From positions 1 through 13,803 of the forward strand of contig JBOHER010000078.1 in NCBI GenBank assembly GCA_050701115.1: a DNA stretch of 13,803 nt, in the 5' to 3' direction. A program made the translations under genes and the position numbers. Under the pieces are notes generated by a model, which saw only the letters and a list, made by a program, of their open reading frames with translations, had not been told where the DNA came from and searched no databases. Below, in pieces: positions 7,119 to 12,962 of the stretch; the first letter of the stretch is position 1, and each line of letters starts with the position of its first letter. This DNA is from JBOHER01 sp050701115. GTDB lineage: Bacteria > Actinomycetota > Actinomycetes > Mycobacteriales > Pseudonocardiaceae.

Positions 7119-7213
7119 CCCGGCCACCACCCCCCAACGAGGCGCTCCGCGCCCGATAGCCCGCCCGTCGCCCGGCCACCACCCCCCAACGAGGCGCTCC
7201 GCGCCCGGTAGCC
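7119..7213. repeat. Two-copy direct repeat, 52-bp period, upstream of hisD
   Basis: Positions 7119-7161 and 7171-7213 match at 42 of 43 bases (A7156 versus G7208), separated by 9 bp. Each copy contains CCACCACCCCCCAACGAGG, the small palindrome GGCGCTCCGCGCC, and ends in TAGCC. In the second copy the next base is T, completing TAGCCT, the likely hisD -10 box; the first copy continues with C. The repeat therefore duplicates the core promoter region. Such a repeat may vary in copy number by slippage or recombination. Confidence 0.75.
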
Positions 7214-7214
7214 T
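7209..7214 (+). promoter_or_regulatory. Predicted -10 box of hisD (leaderless)
   Basis: TAGCCT matches the actinobacterial TAnnnT -10 consensus and ends 7 nt before the hisD ATG at 7222. No Shine-Dalgarno sequence is present just before the ATG (GGCTACT). No convincing -35 hexamer was found 16-19 bp upstream, where the direct repeat lies. Confidence 0.5.
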
Positions 7215-7221
7215 GGCTACT

Positions 7222-8550
7222 ATGCTCAACCGCACCGACCTGCGTGATCGCCTGCCGTCCGCCGCCGAACTGCGTGCCACGCTGCCGCGCGCCGAGATGG
7301 ACGTTGAGGCTGCGCTGCATCAGGTGCGTCCGGTGGTCGACGCGGTGCGTGAACGCGGTGTCGACGCGGTGCTGGAATACACCGAGCGTTTCGACAAGGT
7401 GCGCCCGGCGACGGTGCGAGTGCCCGTCGCCGAGTTGGAGGCCGCGCTCGCCGAGCTCGACCCCCGGGTTCGGGAAGCGCTCGAGGAGGCCATCTCACGC
7501 GCCCGGCTGGTGCACGCCGACCAGCGGCGTGCCGATGTCACCACCACCGTGGTCGACGGTGGCACGGTGACCGAGCGGTGGGTGCCGGTCGGCAGGGTCG
7601 GCCTGTACGCGCCTGGCGGCCTCGCCGTCTACCCGTCCAGCGTGGTCATGAACGTGGTGCCCGCGCAGGCGGCAGGGGTGCCGTCGCTGGTGGTCTGCTC
7701 CCCGCCGCAAGCCGAGTTCGGTGGGCGGCCGCACCCGGCCATCCTGGCCGCGGCCGCGCTGCTCGGGGTCGGTGAGATGTGGGCGGTGGGCGGCGCTGCG
7801 GCGGTCGCGCTGCTGGCCTACGGCGGCACGGACACCGACGGCGGTGAACTGGCAGCGGTCGACATGGTCACCGGGCCCGGCAACATCTATCTGACCGCGG
7901 CCAAGCGGCTGCTGCGCGGCCTGATCGGCATCGACTCCGAGGCAGGCCCGACCGAGATCGCCATTCTGGCCGACGGGACGGCCGACCCAGCGCACGTCGC
8001 GGCGGACCTGATCAGCCAGGCCGAGCACGATCCGATGGCCGCGAGCGTCCTGGTGACCAACTCGGTCGAACTCGCCGACGCCGTCGACGCCGAACTCAGG
8101 CACCGGGTCGCCGCCACCAAGCACAGCGAACGAGTCGCCGAAGCGCTGCGGGGCCCGCAGTCGGGCATCGTGCTGGTCGCCTCCGTCGACGACGGTCTGC
8201 GGGTGGTGGACGCCTACGCCGCGGAGCACCTGGAGATCCAGACCGCCGATGCTCGCGAGGTCGCCGCCAAGGTGCGCAACGCGGGGGCGATCTTCGTCGG
8301 CTCCTTTGCCCCGGTGTCGCTCGGCGACTACTGTGCCGGATCGAACCACGTACTGCCCACCGGCGGGTATGCGCGGCACTCCTCGGGGCTTTCGGTGCAG
8401 ACCTTCCTGCGTGGCATCCACGTCGTCGACTACAGCGAGGACGCGCTGCGAGACGTCGCGGGCAAGGTGGTCGCGCTGGCCAACGCCGAGGATCTGCCCG
8501 CGCACGGCGAGGCCGTGCTCGCGCGGTTCCCGGACGGGGGTGTGCGGTGA
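7222..8550 (+). CDS. hisD: Histidinol dehydrogenase
   Basis: HisD performs the last two steps of histidine synthesis, oxidising L-histidinol to L-histidine with two NAD in the cytosol. The 442-residue protein has all family signatures: VGLYAPGGLAVYPSSVVM near residues 123-140, GPGNIYLTAAKR, and LISQAEHDP. Zinc ligands are Q266, H269, D369 and H428, and the catalytic pair is E335-H336 in AAEHLEIQ, aligning with the E. coli residues. The frame is open upstream to 7084, but that part runs through repeat DNA and does not look like HisD; the ATG at 7222 gives the usual length and sits at leaderless distance from a -10 box. It heads the his cluster, and its TGA overlaps the hisC GTG by 4 nt. Confidence 0.97.
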   Translation: MLNRTDLRDRLPSAAELRATLPRAEMDVEAALHQVRPVVDAVRERGVDAVLEYTERFDKVRPATVRVPVAELEAALAELDPRVREALEEAISRARLVHADQRRADVTTTVVDGGTVTERWVPVGRVGLYAPGGLAVYPSSVVMNVVPAQAAGVPSLVVCSPPQAEFGGRPHPAILAAAALLGVGEMWAVGGAAAVALLAYGGTDTDGGELAAVDMVTGPGNIYLTAAKRLLRGLIGIDSEAGPTEIAILADGTADPAHVAADLISQAEHDPMAASVLVTNSVELADAVDAELRHRVAATKHSERVAEALRGPQSGIVLVASVDDGLRVVDAYAAEHLEIQTADAREVAAKVRNAGAIFVGSFAPVSLGDYCAGSNHVLPTGGYARHSSGLSVQTFLRGIHVVDYSEDALRDVAGKVVALANAEDLPAHGEAVLARFPDGGVR

Positions 8551-9644
8551 GCATGCATGACATCACGCTGGACGATCTCCCGCTGCGCGAGGACCTGCGC
8601 GGCCGCACCCCCTACGGTGCGCCGCAGCTGGATGTCGCGGTGCGGCTCAACACCAACGAGAATCCGTACCCGCCGCCGCCGGAGCTCGTTGCCGATGTGG
8701 TGGCCGCGACCGAGCGGGCCGCCGTGGAGCTGCATCGCTATCCCGATCGGGATGCCGTCGCCCTGCGCGGCGATCTCGCTGCCTACCTCAGCGGGTCGAC
8801 CAGGGTCGCGCTCGGGGTGGCGAATGTGTGGGCCGCCAACGGTTCCAACGAGATCCTGCAGCAGATTCTGCAGGCGTTCGGTGGACCGGGTCGCACCGCG
8901 CTGGGATTCGAGCCCTCCTATTCGATGCACCCGATCATCGCAGCGGGAACGCGCACCGAATGGCTGCCAACGCCACGGCGCGCGGACTTCACGCTGGACA
9001 CCGCGGCCGCCGCGGAGATCATCGCGCGGCGCCGCCCCGACGTGGTGTTCGTGACCAGCCCGAACAATCCCACGGGTGGTTCAATCCCGCTGGAGGAACT
9101 TCGCGGTGTACTCGAGTCCGCCCCGGGCATCGTGGTGGTGGACGAGGCGTATGCGGAGTTCTCCAGCAGGCCGAGCAGCGTCGAGCTGCTCGCTGAGTTC
9201 CCAGCCAAGCTGATCGTGTCCAGGACCATGAGCAAGGCATTCGCGTTCGCGGGCGGACGGCTGGGCTACCTGGCCGCCGCACCCGCGGTGGTGGATGCGC
9301 TGCAGTTGGTGCGGCTGCCGTATCACCTTTCGGCGTTGACCCAGGCCGCAGCGCGCGCTGCTCTCGCGCACGGTGACCAGACCTTGGCCTCGGTGGCCGC
9401 GCTGATCTCCGAACGCGAGCGCGTGGTCGATGCGTTGTCCGGAATGGGTTTCCATACCGTTCCGAGTGACGCCAACTTCGTCCTCTTCGGACGGTTCGAC
9501 GATGCGCCGGCCATCTGGCAATCCTATGTGGACAATGGTGTACTGATAAGGGACGTGGGGATCGCGGGGCACCTGAGGGTATCCATCGGCACCCCGGTCG
9601 AGAACGACGCGTTCCTCGCGGCGAGTAAGGAGGTTGCCTCATGA
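8547..9644 (+). CDS. hisC: Histidinol-phosphate aminotransferase
   Basis: HisC is a PLP-dependent class I/II aminotransferase that converts imidazole-acetol phosphate and glutamate to histidinol phosphate. In the 365-residue product, the RLNTNENPYPPP segment near residue 33 is typical. SPNNPTGG (171-178), D199 in VVVDEAYAEF and the Schiff-base lysine K230 in SRTMSKAF mark the PLP site, with AGGRLGY following. The GTG at 8547 overlaps the hisD TGA (GTGA), which implies translational coupling, and a G-run (8536-8540) acts as ribosome-binding site; ATG 8553 is a possible alternative start two codons in. Its TGA overlaps the hisB ATG by 4 nt. HisC in actinobacteria may also transaminate aromatic substrates, but the operon position makes histidine synthesis the main role. 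Confidence 0.97.
   Translation: MSMHDITLDDLPLREDLRGRTPYGAPQLDVAVRLNTNENPYPPPPELVADVVAATERAAVELHRYPDRDAVALRGDLAAYLSGSTRVALGVANVWAANGSNEILQQILQAFGGPGRTALGFEPSYSMHPIIAAGTRTEWLPTPRRADFTLDTAAAAEIIARRRPDVVFVTSPNNPTGGSIPLEELRGVLESAPGIVVVDEAYAEFSSRPSSVELLAEFPAKLIVSRTMSKAFAFAGGRLGYLAAAPAVVDALQLVRLPYHLSALTQAAARAALAHGDQTLASVAALISERERVVDALSGMGFHTVPSDANFVLFGRFDDAPAIWQSYVDNGVLIRDVGIAGHLRVSIGTPVENDAFLAASKEVAS
9627..9633 (+). promoter_or_regulatory. Strong ribosome-binding site deciding the hisB start
   Basis: AAGGAGG at 9627-9633 lies 7 nt before the ATG at 9641, inside the end of hisC. It is the best Shine-Dalgarno match in the window. It argues that translation of hisB begins at 9641, not at the ATG at 9731 that would give a normal-length protein. 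Confidence 0.75.
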
Positions 9645-10336
9645 GCGAGCCGGCAACGTTCAATGACCACAGCGCTAGCGGGCCGGCTAGCGAACAGCTC
9701 ACCGCGCGCAGCGAAGCGAGCACGGCAGAGATGACACAGCGTCGGGTCGGCAAGGTAGAACGGACCACGCGGGAATCCTCGATTCTGGTCGAGGTGGATC
9801 TCGATGGCACCGGCCAGGTGGAGATCGACACCGGCGTGGCCTTCTACGACCACATGCTCACCGCTTTCGGTATGCACGGCGCGCTCGACCTGCGGGTTCG
9901 CGCAACCGGCGACACCCATATCGACGCGCACCACACCGTCGAGGACACCGCGATCGTGCTCGGCCAGGCGATCCGCGAGGCGCTCGGCGACAAGAAGGGC
10001 ATCCGGCGCTTCGGCGATGCCTGGATTCCGATGGACGAGACGCTCGCCCACGCCGCGGTCGACGTTTCCGGCAGGCCCTACTGCGTGCACCTCGGCGAGC
10101 CGGAACAGTTCGAGACCTTCACCATCGGTGGCAACTACCCGTTCGTGCTGACCAGGCACGTCTTCGAGTCGCTGTCCTTCCACGCCCAGATCGCCCTGCA
10201 CGTGCGGGTGCTGCACGGCCGGGATCCGCACCACATGGCCGAGGCCCAGTACAAGGCGGTCGCCCGTGCGTTGCGTGCGGCGACGGAGGCCGATCCCCGG
10301 CTGGGCGGCATTCCGTCCACCAAGGGCGTGCTGTAG
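9641..10336 (+). CDS. hisB: Imidazoleglycerol-phosphate dehydratase with N-terminal extension
   Basis: HisB dehydrates imidazole-glycerol phosphate to imidazole-acetol phosphate using a di-manganese centre. Both metal-binding motifs are visible: HHTVE at 97-101 and HHMAE at 197-201. The monofunctional type lacks a phosphatase domain. The protein is 231 residues, about 30 longer than usual. The conserved part begins near MTQRRVGKVERTT at residue 31. The leader (residues 1-30) is rich in Ser, Ala, Glu and Thr and is encoded by DNA containing a CGCTAGC/GCTAGCG inverted repeat, which suggests an acquired in-frame segment. The strong ribosome-binding site and the ATGA overlap with hisC favour the long form; ATG 9731 has only a weak upstream purine run. 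The next small gene begins at the last base of its stop. Confidence 0.95.
   Translation: MSEPATFNDHSASGPASEQLTARSEASTAEMTQRRVGKVERTTRESSILVEVDLDGTGQVEIDTGVAFYDHMLTAFGMHGALDLRVRATGDTHIDAHHTVEDTAIVLGQAIREALGDKKGIRRFGDAWIPMDETLAHAAVDVSGRPYCVHLGEPEQFETFTIGGNYPFVLTRHVFESLSFHAQIALHVRVLHGRDPHHMAEAQYKAVARALRAATEADPRLGGIPSTKGVL
9673..9692. repeat. Inverted repeat inside the hisB leader
   Basis: CGCTAGC (9673-9679) and GCTAGCG (9686-9692) flank a 6-nt GGGCCG spacer. It is followed at 9702-9720 by the purine-rich repeat-like GCGCAGCGAAGCGAGC. The same CGCTAGCG core recurs as a 14-bp palindrome at 10501-10514. It is translated as part of the HisB N-terminal extension. Confidence 0.5.
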
Positions 10337-10497
10337 TGCCGAATGACGTTGTCATCATCGGTCTGCTGGCGTTGGCCGGCTTCCTGATCGGTGGCGTGTA
10401 CACCACGTGGAAGAGCGCCAAGTTCACGGCGATCCTGCTCGGCGCGCTGGCGCTGCTGGCTGCTGGTGGCGCCCTCGCCTGGTGGCTCTCGGCCTAG
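10336..10497 (+). CDS. Small two-helix membrane protein of the his cluster
   Basis: A 53-codon frame starts with GTG at 10336, sharing one base with the hisB TAG (TAGTG), and ends with TAG at 10495-10497. AAGGG lies about 9 nt upstream within hisB, so translational coupling is likely. The sequence has two hydrophobic segments (about residues 5-22 and 31-51, the latter rich in Leu, Ala and Gly) joined by a short loop TTWKSAKF with two lysines. By the positive-inside rule the loop is cytoplasmic and both ends face out. No known domain or active site was recognised. The coupling to hisB suggests it is a real gene; I assign no function. Confidence 0.7.
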   Translation: MPNDVVIIGLLALAGFLIGGVYTTWKSAKFTAILLGALALLAAGGALAWWLSA

Positions 10498-10500
10498 TTG

Positions 10501-10514
10501 CGCTAGCGCTAGCG
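10501..10514. terminator. 14-bp perfect palindrome between convergent genes
   Basis: CGCTAGCGCTAGCG is a perfect palindrome located 3 bp after the small membrane protein gene and containing the soxR stop codon (10509-10511, minus strand). Its position between two convergent genes fits a bidirectional terminator. There is no loop-sized spacer and no T-run, so the terminator reading is tentative. Confidence 0.3.
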
Positions 10515-10970
10515 GCCGCCTTCGGATGCGGGCTTGAGCCTGGGCGCGCCGGGTCCGAACCGTGCCATCTGGTCGTCGTGGTTTTGCAGCGCGCACGAGC
10601 GCAGCGAGAGGCAGCCGCAGCCGATGCAGCCGGTGAGGCTGTCACGCAGCCGCTGCAGCGCATCGATGCGCGCGTCCAACTCGCCTCGCCACTGTTTGGA
10701 CAAGCGGGTCCAGTCGGACTTGGTGGGCGCATGGTCGCTCGGCAGCGTGGACAGCGCCTCGCTGATCTCTTCCAGGCTCAGGCCGATCCGCTGTGCCGAT
10801 CTGATGAAGGCGATCCGCCGCAGGATGGCGCGCGAGTACCGGCGTTGGTTTCCCGCCGTGCGCTCGGCGGCGATCAGGCCACGATCCTCGTAGAACCGCA
10901 GTGCCGTGTGCGGGACCCCGCTGCGCTCGGCGACCTGCCCGATGGTGAGGTAGTTGGCCAGTCTGGTCAC
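10509..10970 (-). CDS. soxR: Redox-sensitive MerR-family regulator SoxR
   Basis: The 153-residue protein opens with a MerR helix-turn-helix (LTIGQVAERSGVPHTALRFYEDRGLI, residues 8-33, followed by NQRRYSR). After a dimerisation helix comes the SoxR [2Fe-2S] motif CIGCGCLSLRSC, with C115, C118, C120 and C126 in the CX2CXCX5C spacing that distinguishes SoxR from other MerR proteins. SoxR is a cytosolic homodimer whose cluster is oxidised by redox-cycling compounds; in actinomycetes it commonly responds to endogenous redox-active metabolites and controls efflux or detoxification genes. The GTG start at 10970 has no ribosome-binding site but a TAGGCT box 6 nt upstream, indicating a leaderless transcript. 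A dyad in the divergent region before the MFS gene is the probable operator. All four cluster cysteines are intact. Confidence 0.95.
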   Translation of the reverse strand: MTRLANYLTIGQVAERSGVPHTALRFYEDRGLIAAERTAGNQRRYSRAILRRIAFIRSAQRIGLSLEEISEALSTLPSDHAPTKSDWTRLSKQWRGELDARIDALQRLRDSLTGCIGCGCLSLRSCALQNHDDQMARFGPGAPRLKPASEGGR

Positions 10971-10976
10971 GTGTTC

Positions 10977-10982
10977 AGCCTA
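10977..10982 (-). promoter_or_regulatory. Predicted -10 box of soxR (leaderless)
   Basis: On the minus strand the sequence reads TAGGCT followed by GAACAC and the GTG start, so the -10 box ends 6 nt before the start codon. A -35-like TTCGAC lies 18 bp upstream (11001-11006), inside the SoxR-box-like dyad, so SoxR binding would cover its own -35 element. Confidence 0.5.
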
Positions 10983-10988
10983 GCCCTG

Positions 10989-11008
10989 ACTTCGACTTAG
11001 GTCGAAGT
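10989..11008. promoter_or_regulatory. SoxR-box-like operator between soxR and MFS gene
   Basis: ACTTCGAC (10989-10996) and GTCGAAGT (11001-11008) form perfect 8-bp arms around TTAG, giving an 18/20 palindrome. Known SoxR boxes are 18-bp dyads with a similar layout (for example CCTCAAGTTAACTTGAGG in E. coli). Here the inner 18 bp has the same length and an AT-containing centre. The dyad lies in the divergent soxR/MFS promoter region. A -35-like CTGACT lies at 10986-10991 for the MFS direction; a clear -10 at the stretched 19-20 bp spacing was not found. Confidence 0.7.
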
Positions 11009-11046
11009 TGTGGTCGCGCTTCGCCAGTATGGGCGAGGCTATCGGC

Positions 11047-11051
11047 GGAGG
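11047..11051 (+). promoter_or_regulatory. Ribosome-binding site deciding the MFS start
   Basis: GGAGG ends 7 nt before the ATG at 11059. The earlier in-frame starts (TTG 11008, which overlaps the operator, and ATG 11029) have no ribosome-binding site. Confidence 0.65.
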
Positions 11052-11058
11052 TCATCCG

Positions 11059-12249
11059 ATGGGGCGTACAAACGATGTTGTGACCAGGACCGGGACCGCG
11101 TTGCGGGTGGAGTCGCCATCGCCGTTGCGCAATCGGGCGTTCGTGGGCCTCCTGCTGGGGTCGGCAGGCTTGTTCTTCGGCTTCTCGCTGCTGGTGTCGG
11201 TGGTCCCGCTGTGGGTGGTCGAACAGGGTGACGGCGAGTTCGCCGCGGGCGCGTCGACCGGTGTGTTCATGGCGAGCACGGTGGTGGCCCAGTTCCTGAT
11301 GCCCGGACTCGTGCGTCGCTTCGGCTACCGGTTCATGTCCATAGTTGGCGCGATCCTGCTCGGACTTCCCGCGGTCTTCCTGCTGGTCTCCCTGACCTGG
11401 CAGCCGGTGCTCGCGATCGCACTGGTGCGGGGGCTTGGCTTCGGCATCGTCACGGTGTGCGGCAGCGCGCTGATCGCCGAACTGGTGCCAGCGGGTTCGC
11501 TCGGCCGCGGATCGGGGCTGTACGGACTGGCCGTCGGCCTTCCGTTGCTTATCGGCTTGCCCGCGAGCACCTGGGTGGCGCAGAACGTCGGATTCGGGCC
11601 GGTGTTCCTCGCCGGTGCGGCGCTACCGTTGCTCGCGATCGCGCCACTATTGGTGTTGCCCAAGGGCGAGTCGGGTGCCGCGTCCGCCGATCGTGGCGTG
11701 TTCGCGGCCGCGATCGGGGTGTGGCGTCCGTGGCTGGTCATGTTCAGCGGGTCGATCGCGTTCGGCGCCATGGTGACGTTCCTGCCGCTGGTGTTCGCCG
11801 CATCGCCGGTCGCTGCGGCCAGCGCGTTACTACTGATGTCGGCTACCGGGCTGGGTGGGCGATGGTTGGCCGGAGTCTGGGGCGACCGATCCGCGCTGAC
11901 CGGCAGGCTGCTGTTGATGGGGCTGATCGTGACCGCGCTGGGTCTGACCGGCTTCGCGGTCGTTGCGGACCTGGACGGAACGGCCGCACTGGTGCTGGGT
12001 GTCACCTGTGTCGCGGTGTACGGCGCGGGATTCGGCGTCGTACAGAACGATTCCCTGGTGTTGATGTTCAACCGCGCCTCGGCCGCTCGCGCCAGCGTCG
12101 CGTGGAATGTGGCCTTCGATGCCGGTCAAGGCGCGGGTGCGGTGGCGGTCGGGGCGTTGGTCTCCGGCACCAGCTACTCGATCGCGTTCGGCTGCCTCGC
12201 GCTGTTCGCGTTCGCGCTGCTGGCCGTCGCATGGCGGGCCCGCCGATAG
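11059..12249 (+). CDS. MFS transporter, probable SoxR-controlled efflux pump
   Basis: This 396-residue integral membrane protein has about twelve hydrophobic segments in two six-helix halves, with a hydrophilic central loop near residues 207-224 (PKGESGAASADRG). A GRWLAGVWGDRSALTGR loop between helices 8 and 9 resembles MFS motif A. The N-terminal 27 residues are polar and cytoplasmic. It belongs to the Major Facilitator Superfamily of proton-coupled transporters. The substrate is unknown, but the divergent soxR and shared operator suggest export of a redox-active or toxic small molecule. The start at ATG 11059 is set by the GGAGG upstream. The gene lies between the hisB-linked small gene and hisH, splitting the his cluster. 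Import of a histidine-related compound is an alternative suggested only by position. Confidence 0.88.
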   Translation: MGRTNDVVTRTGTALRVESPSPLRNRAFVGLLLGSAGLFFGFSLLVSVVPLWVVEQGDGEFAAGASTGVFMASTVVAQFLMPGLVRRFGYRFMSIVGAILLGLPAVFLLVSLTWQPVLAIALVRGLGFGIVTVCGSALIAELVPAGSLGRGSGLYGLAVGLPLLIGLPASTWVAQNVGFGPVFLAGAALPLLAIAPLLVLPKGESGAASADRGVFAAAIGVWRPWLVMFSGSIAFGAMVTFLPLVFAASPVAAASALLLMSATGLGGRWLAGVWGDRSALTGRLLLMGLIVTALGLTGFAVVADLDGTAALVLGVTCVAVYGAGFGVVQNDSLVLMFNRASAARASVAWNVAFDAGQGAGAVAVGALVSGTSYSIAFGCLALFAFALLAVAWRARR

Positions 12250-12251
12250 GG

Positions 12252-12264
12252 GCCGGTCGCCGGC
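12252..12264 (+). terminator. Weak GC hairpin after the MFS gene
   Basis: GCCGG (12252-12256), TCG loop, CCGGC (12260-12264) begins 2 bp after the MFS stop. It could attenuate read-through before the hisH promoter. The stem is only 5 bp and no T-run follows, so support is thin. Confidence 0.2.
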
Positions 12265-12289
12265 GGGAGAACCGTTCGTCGCAGGCCTC

Positions 12290-12295
12290 TATGCT
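12290..12295 (+). promoter_or_regulatory. Predicted -10 box of hisH (leaderless)
   Basis: TATGCT ends 6 nt before the hisH GTG at 12302. No Shine-Dalgarno lies in the usual window (TGCGGT follows the box), so the transcript is probably leaderless. A clear -35 hexamer is not visible. Confidence 0.55.
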
Positions 12296-12301
12296 TGCGG
12301 T

Positions 12302-12931
12302 GTGTCTCGTGTGGTGATTTTGGACTACGGATCCGGCAACCTTCGCTCCGCTGAGCGCGCCGTGCAGCGCGTCGGTGCCCAGGTTGAGGTGACCGCCGAT
12401 CCCCATGCCGCGGTCGAGGCAGACGGCCTGGTCGTGCCCGGTGTCGGCGCGTTCGCCACGTGTGCGCAAGGCCTGCGCTCGGTGGCCGGTGACAAGATCA
12501 TCGACAAGCGGCTGGCAGGTGGCCGACCGGTGCTCGGCATCTGCGTGGGCATGCAGATCCTCTTCGAACGTGGCGTCGAGCACGGGATCGAGGCCGAGGG
12601 CACGGGGGAGTGGCCAGGCACCGTGGAGCGATTGCACGCCGATGTTCTGCCGCACATGGGGTGGAACACCGTGCGCGCGCCCGAGGACTCGGTGCTCTTT
12701 GCCGGGTTGCCCGCCGACACCCGTTTCTATTTCGTGCACTCCTACGCGGTGCGTGCCTGGCAGCTGGAGTCCGGACTCACCGGGCAGCAGCCAAAGGTGA
12801 CCTGGGCGCACCACGGCGAGGACTTCGTCGCCGCGGTGGAGAACGGGCCGTTGTGCGCTACCCAGTTCCACCCGGAGAAGTCCGGTGATGCGGGGGCCCA
12901 GTTGCTGCGCAACTGGCTGGGCACCCTCTAG
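12302..12931 (+). CDS. hisH: Imidazole glycerol phosphate synthase, glutamine amidotransferase subunit
   Basis: HisH releases ammonia from glutamine and channels it to HisF, which forms imidazole-glycerol phosphate and AICAR. The 209-residue class I amidotransferase has DYGSGNLRS at the N-terminus, the oxyanion/nucleophile segment LGICVGMQ with C81, and the histidine and glutamate of the triad in FHPEKSG (H190, E192). PHMGWN and FVHSY are further HisH signatures. Upstream in-frame sequence to 12107 is the shadow of the MFS gene; the GTG at 12302 starts the family fold directly (VSRVVILDYG). It lies 52 bp after the MFS gene and has its own -10 box, so it need not depend on the hisD promoter. 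Its partner hisF is not in the window. Confidence 0.96.
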   Translation: MSRVVILDYGSGNLRSAERAVQRVGAQVEVTADPHAAVEADGLVVPGVGAFATCAQGLRSVAGDKIIDKRLAGGRPVLGICVGMQILFERGVEHGIEAEGTGEWPGTVERLHADVLPHMGWNTVRAPEDSVLFAGLPADTRFYFVHSYAVRAWQLESGLTGQQPKVTWAHHGEDFVAAVENGPLCATQFHPEKSGDAGAQLLRNWLGTL

Positions 12932-12949
12932 GCCCGAGCGGGGCTCACT

Positions 12950-12955
12950 TAGAGT
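12950..12955 (+). promoter_or_regulatory. Predicted -10 box of priA (leaderless)
   Basis: TAGAGT lies in the 31-bp hisH-priA gap and ends 7 nt before the GTG at 12963 (TGGCGCC between). No ribosome-binding site of normal quality is present, so an internal leaderless promoter is likely. Confidence 0.55.
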
Positions 12956-12962
12956 TGGCGCC

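Noticed and set aside
7084..7221. In-frame 46-codon upstream extension of hisD.
   Set aside because: It is encoded by the palindrome arm and the direct repeat, has Pro/Arg-rich composition, no ribosome-binding site, and would place the -10 box inside the gene.
7495..8505. A 336-codon minus-strand frame inside hisD.
   Set aside because: Antisense shadow of hisD, which has all catalytic and zinc residues.
11008..11058. Earlier starts for the MFS gene (TTG 11008, ATG 11029).
   Set aside because: No ribosome-binding site at either. The first overlaps the SoxR-box-like dyad, and GGAGG at 11047-11051 clearly serves ATG 11059.
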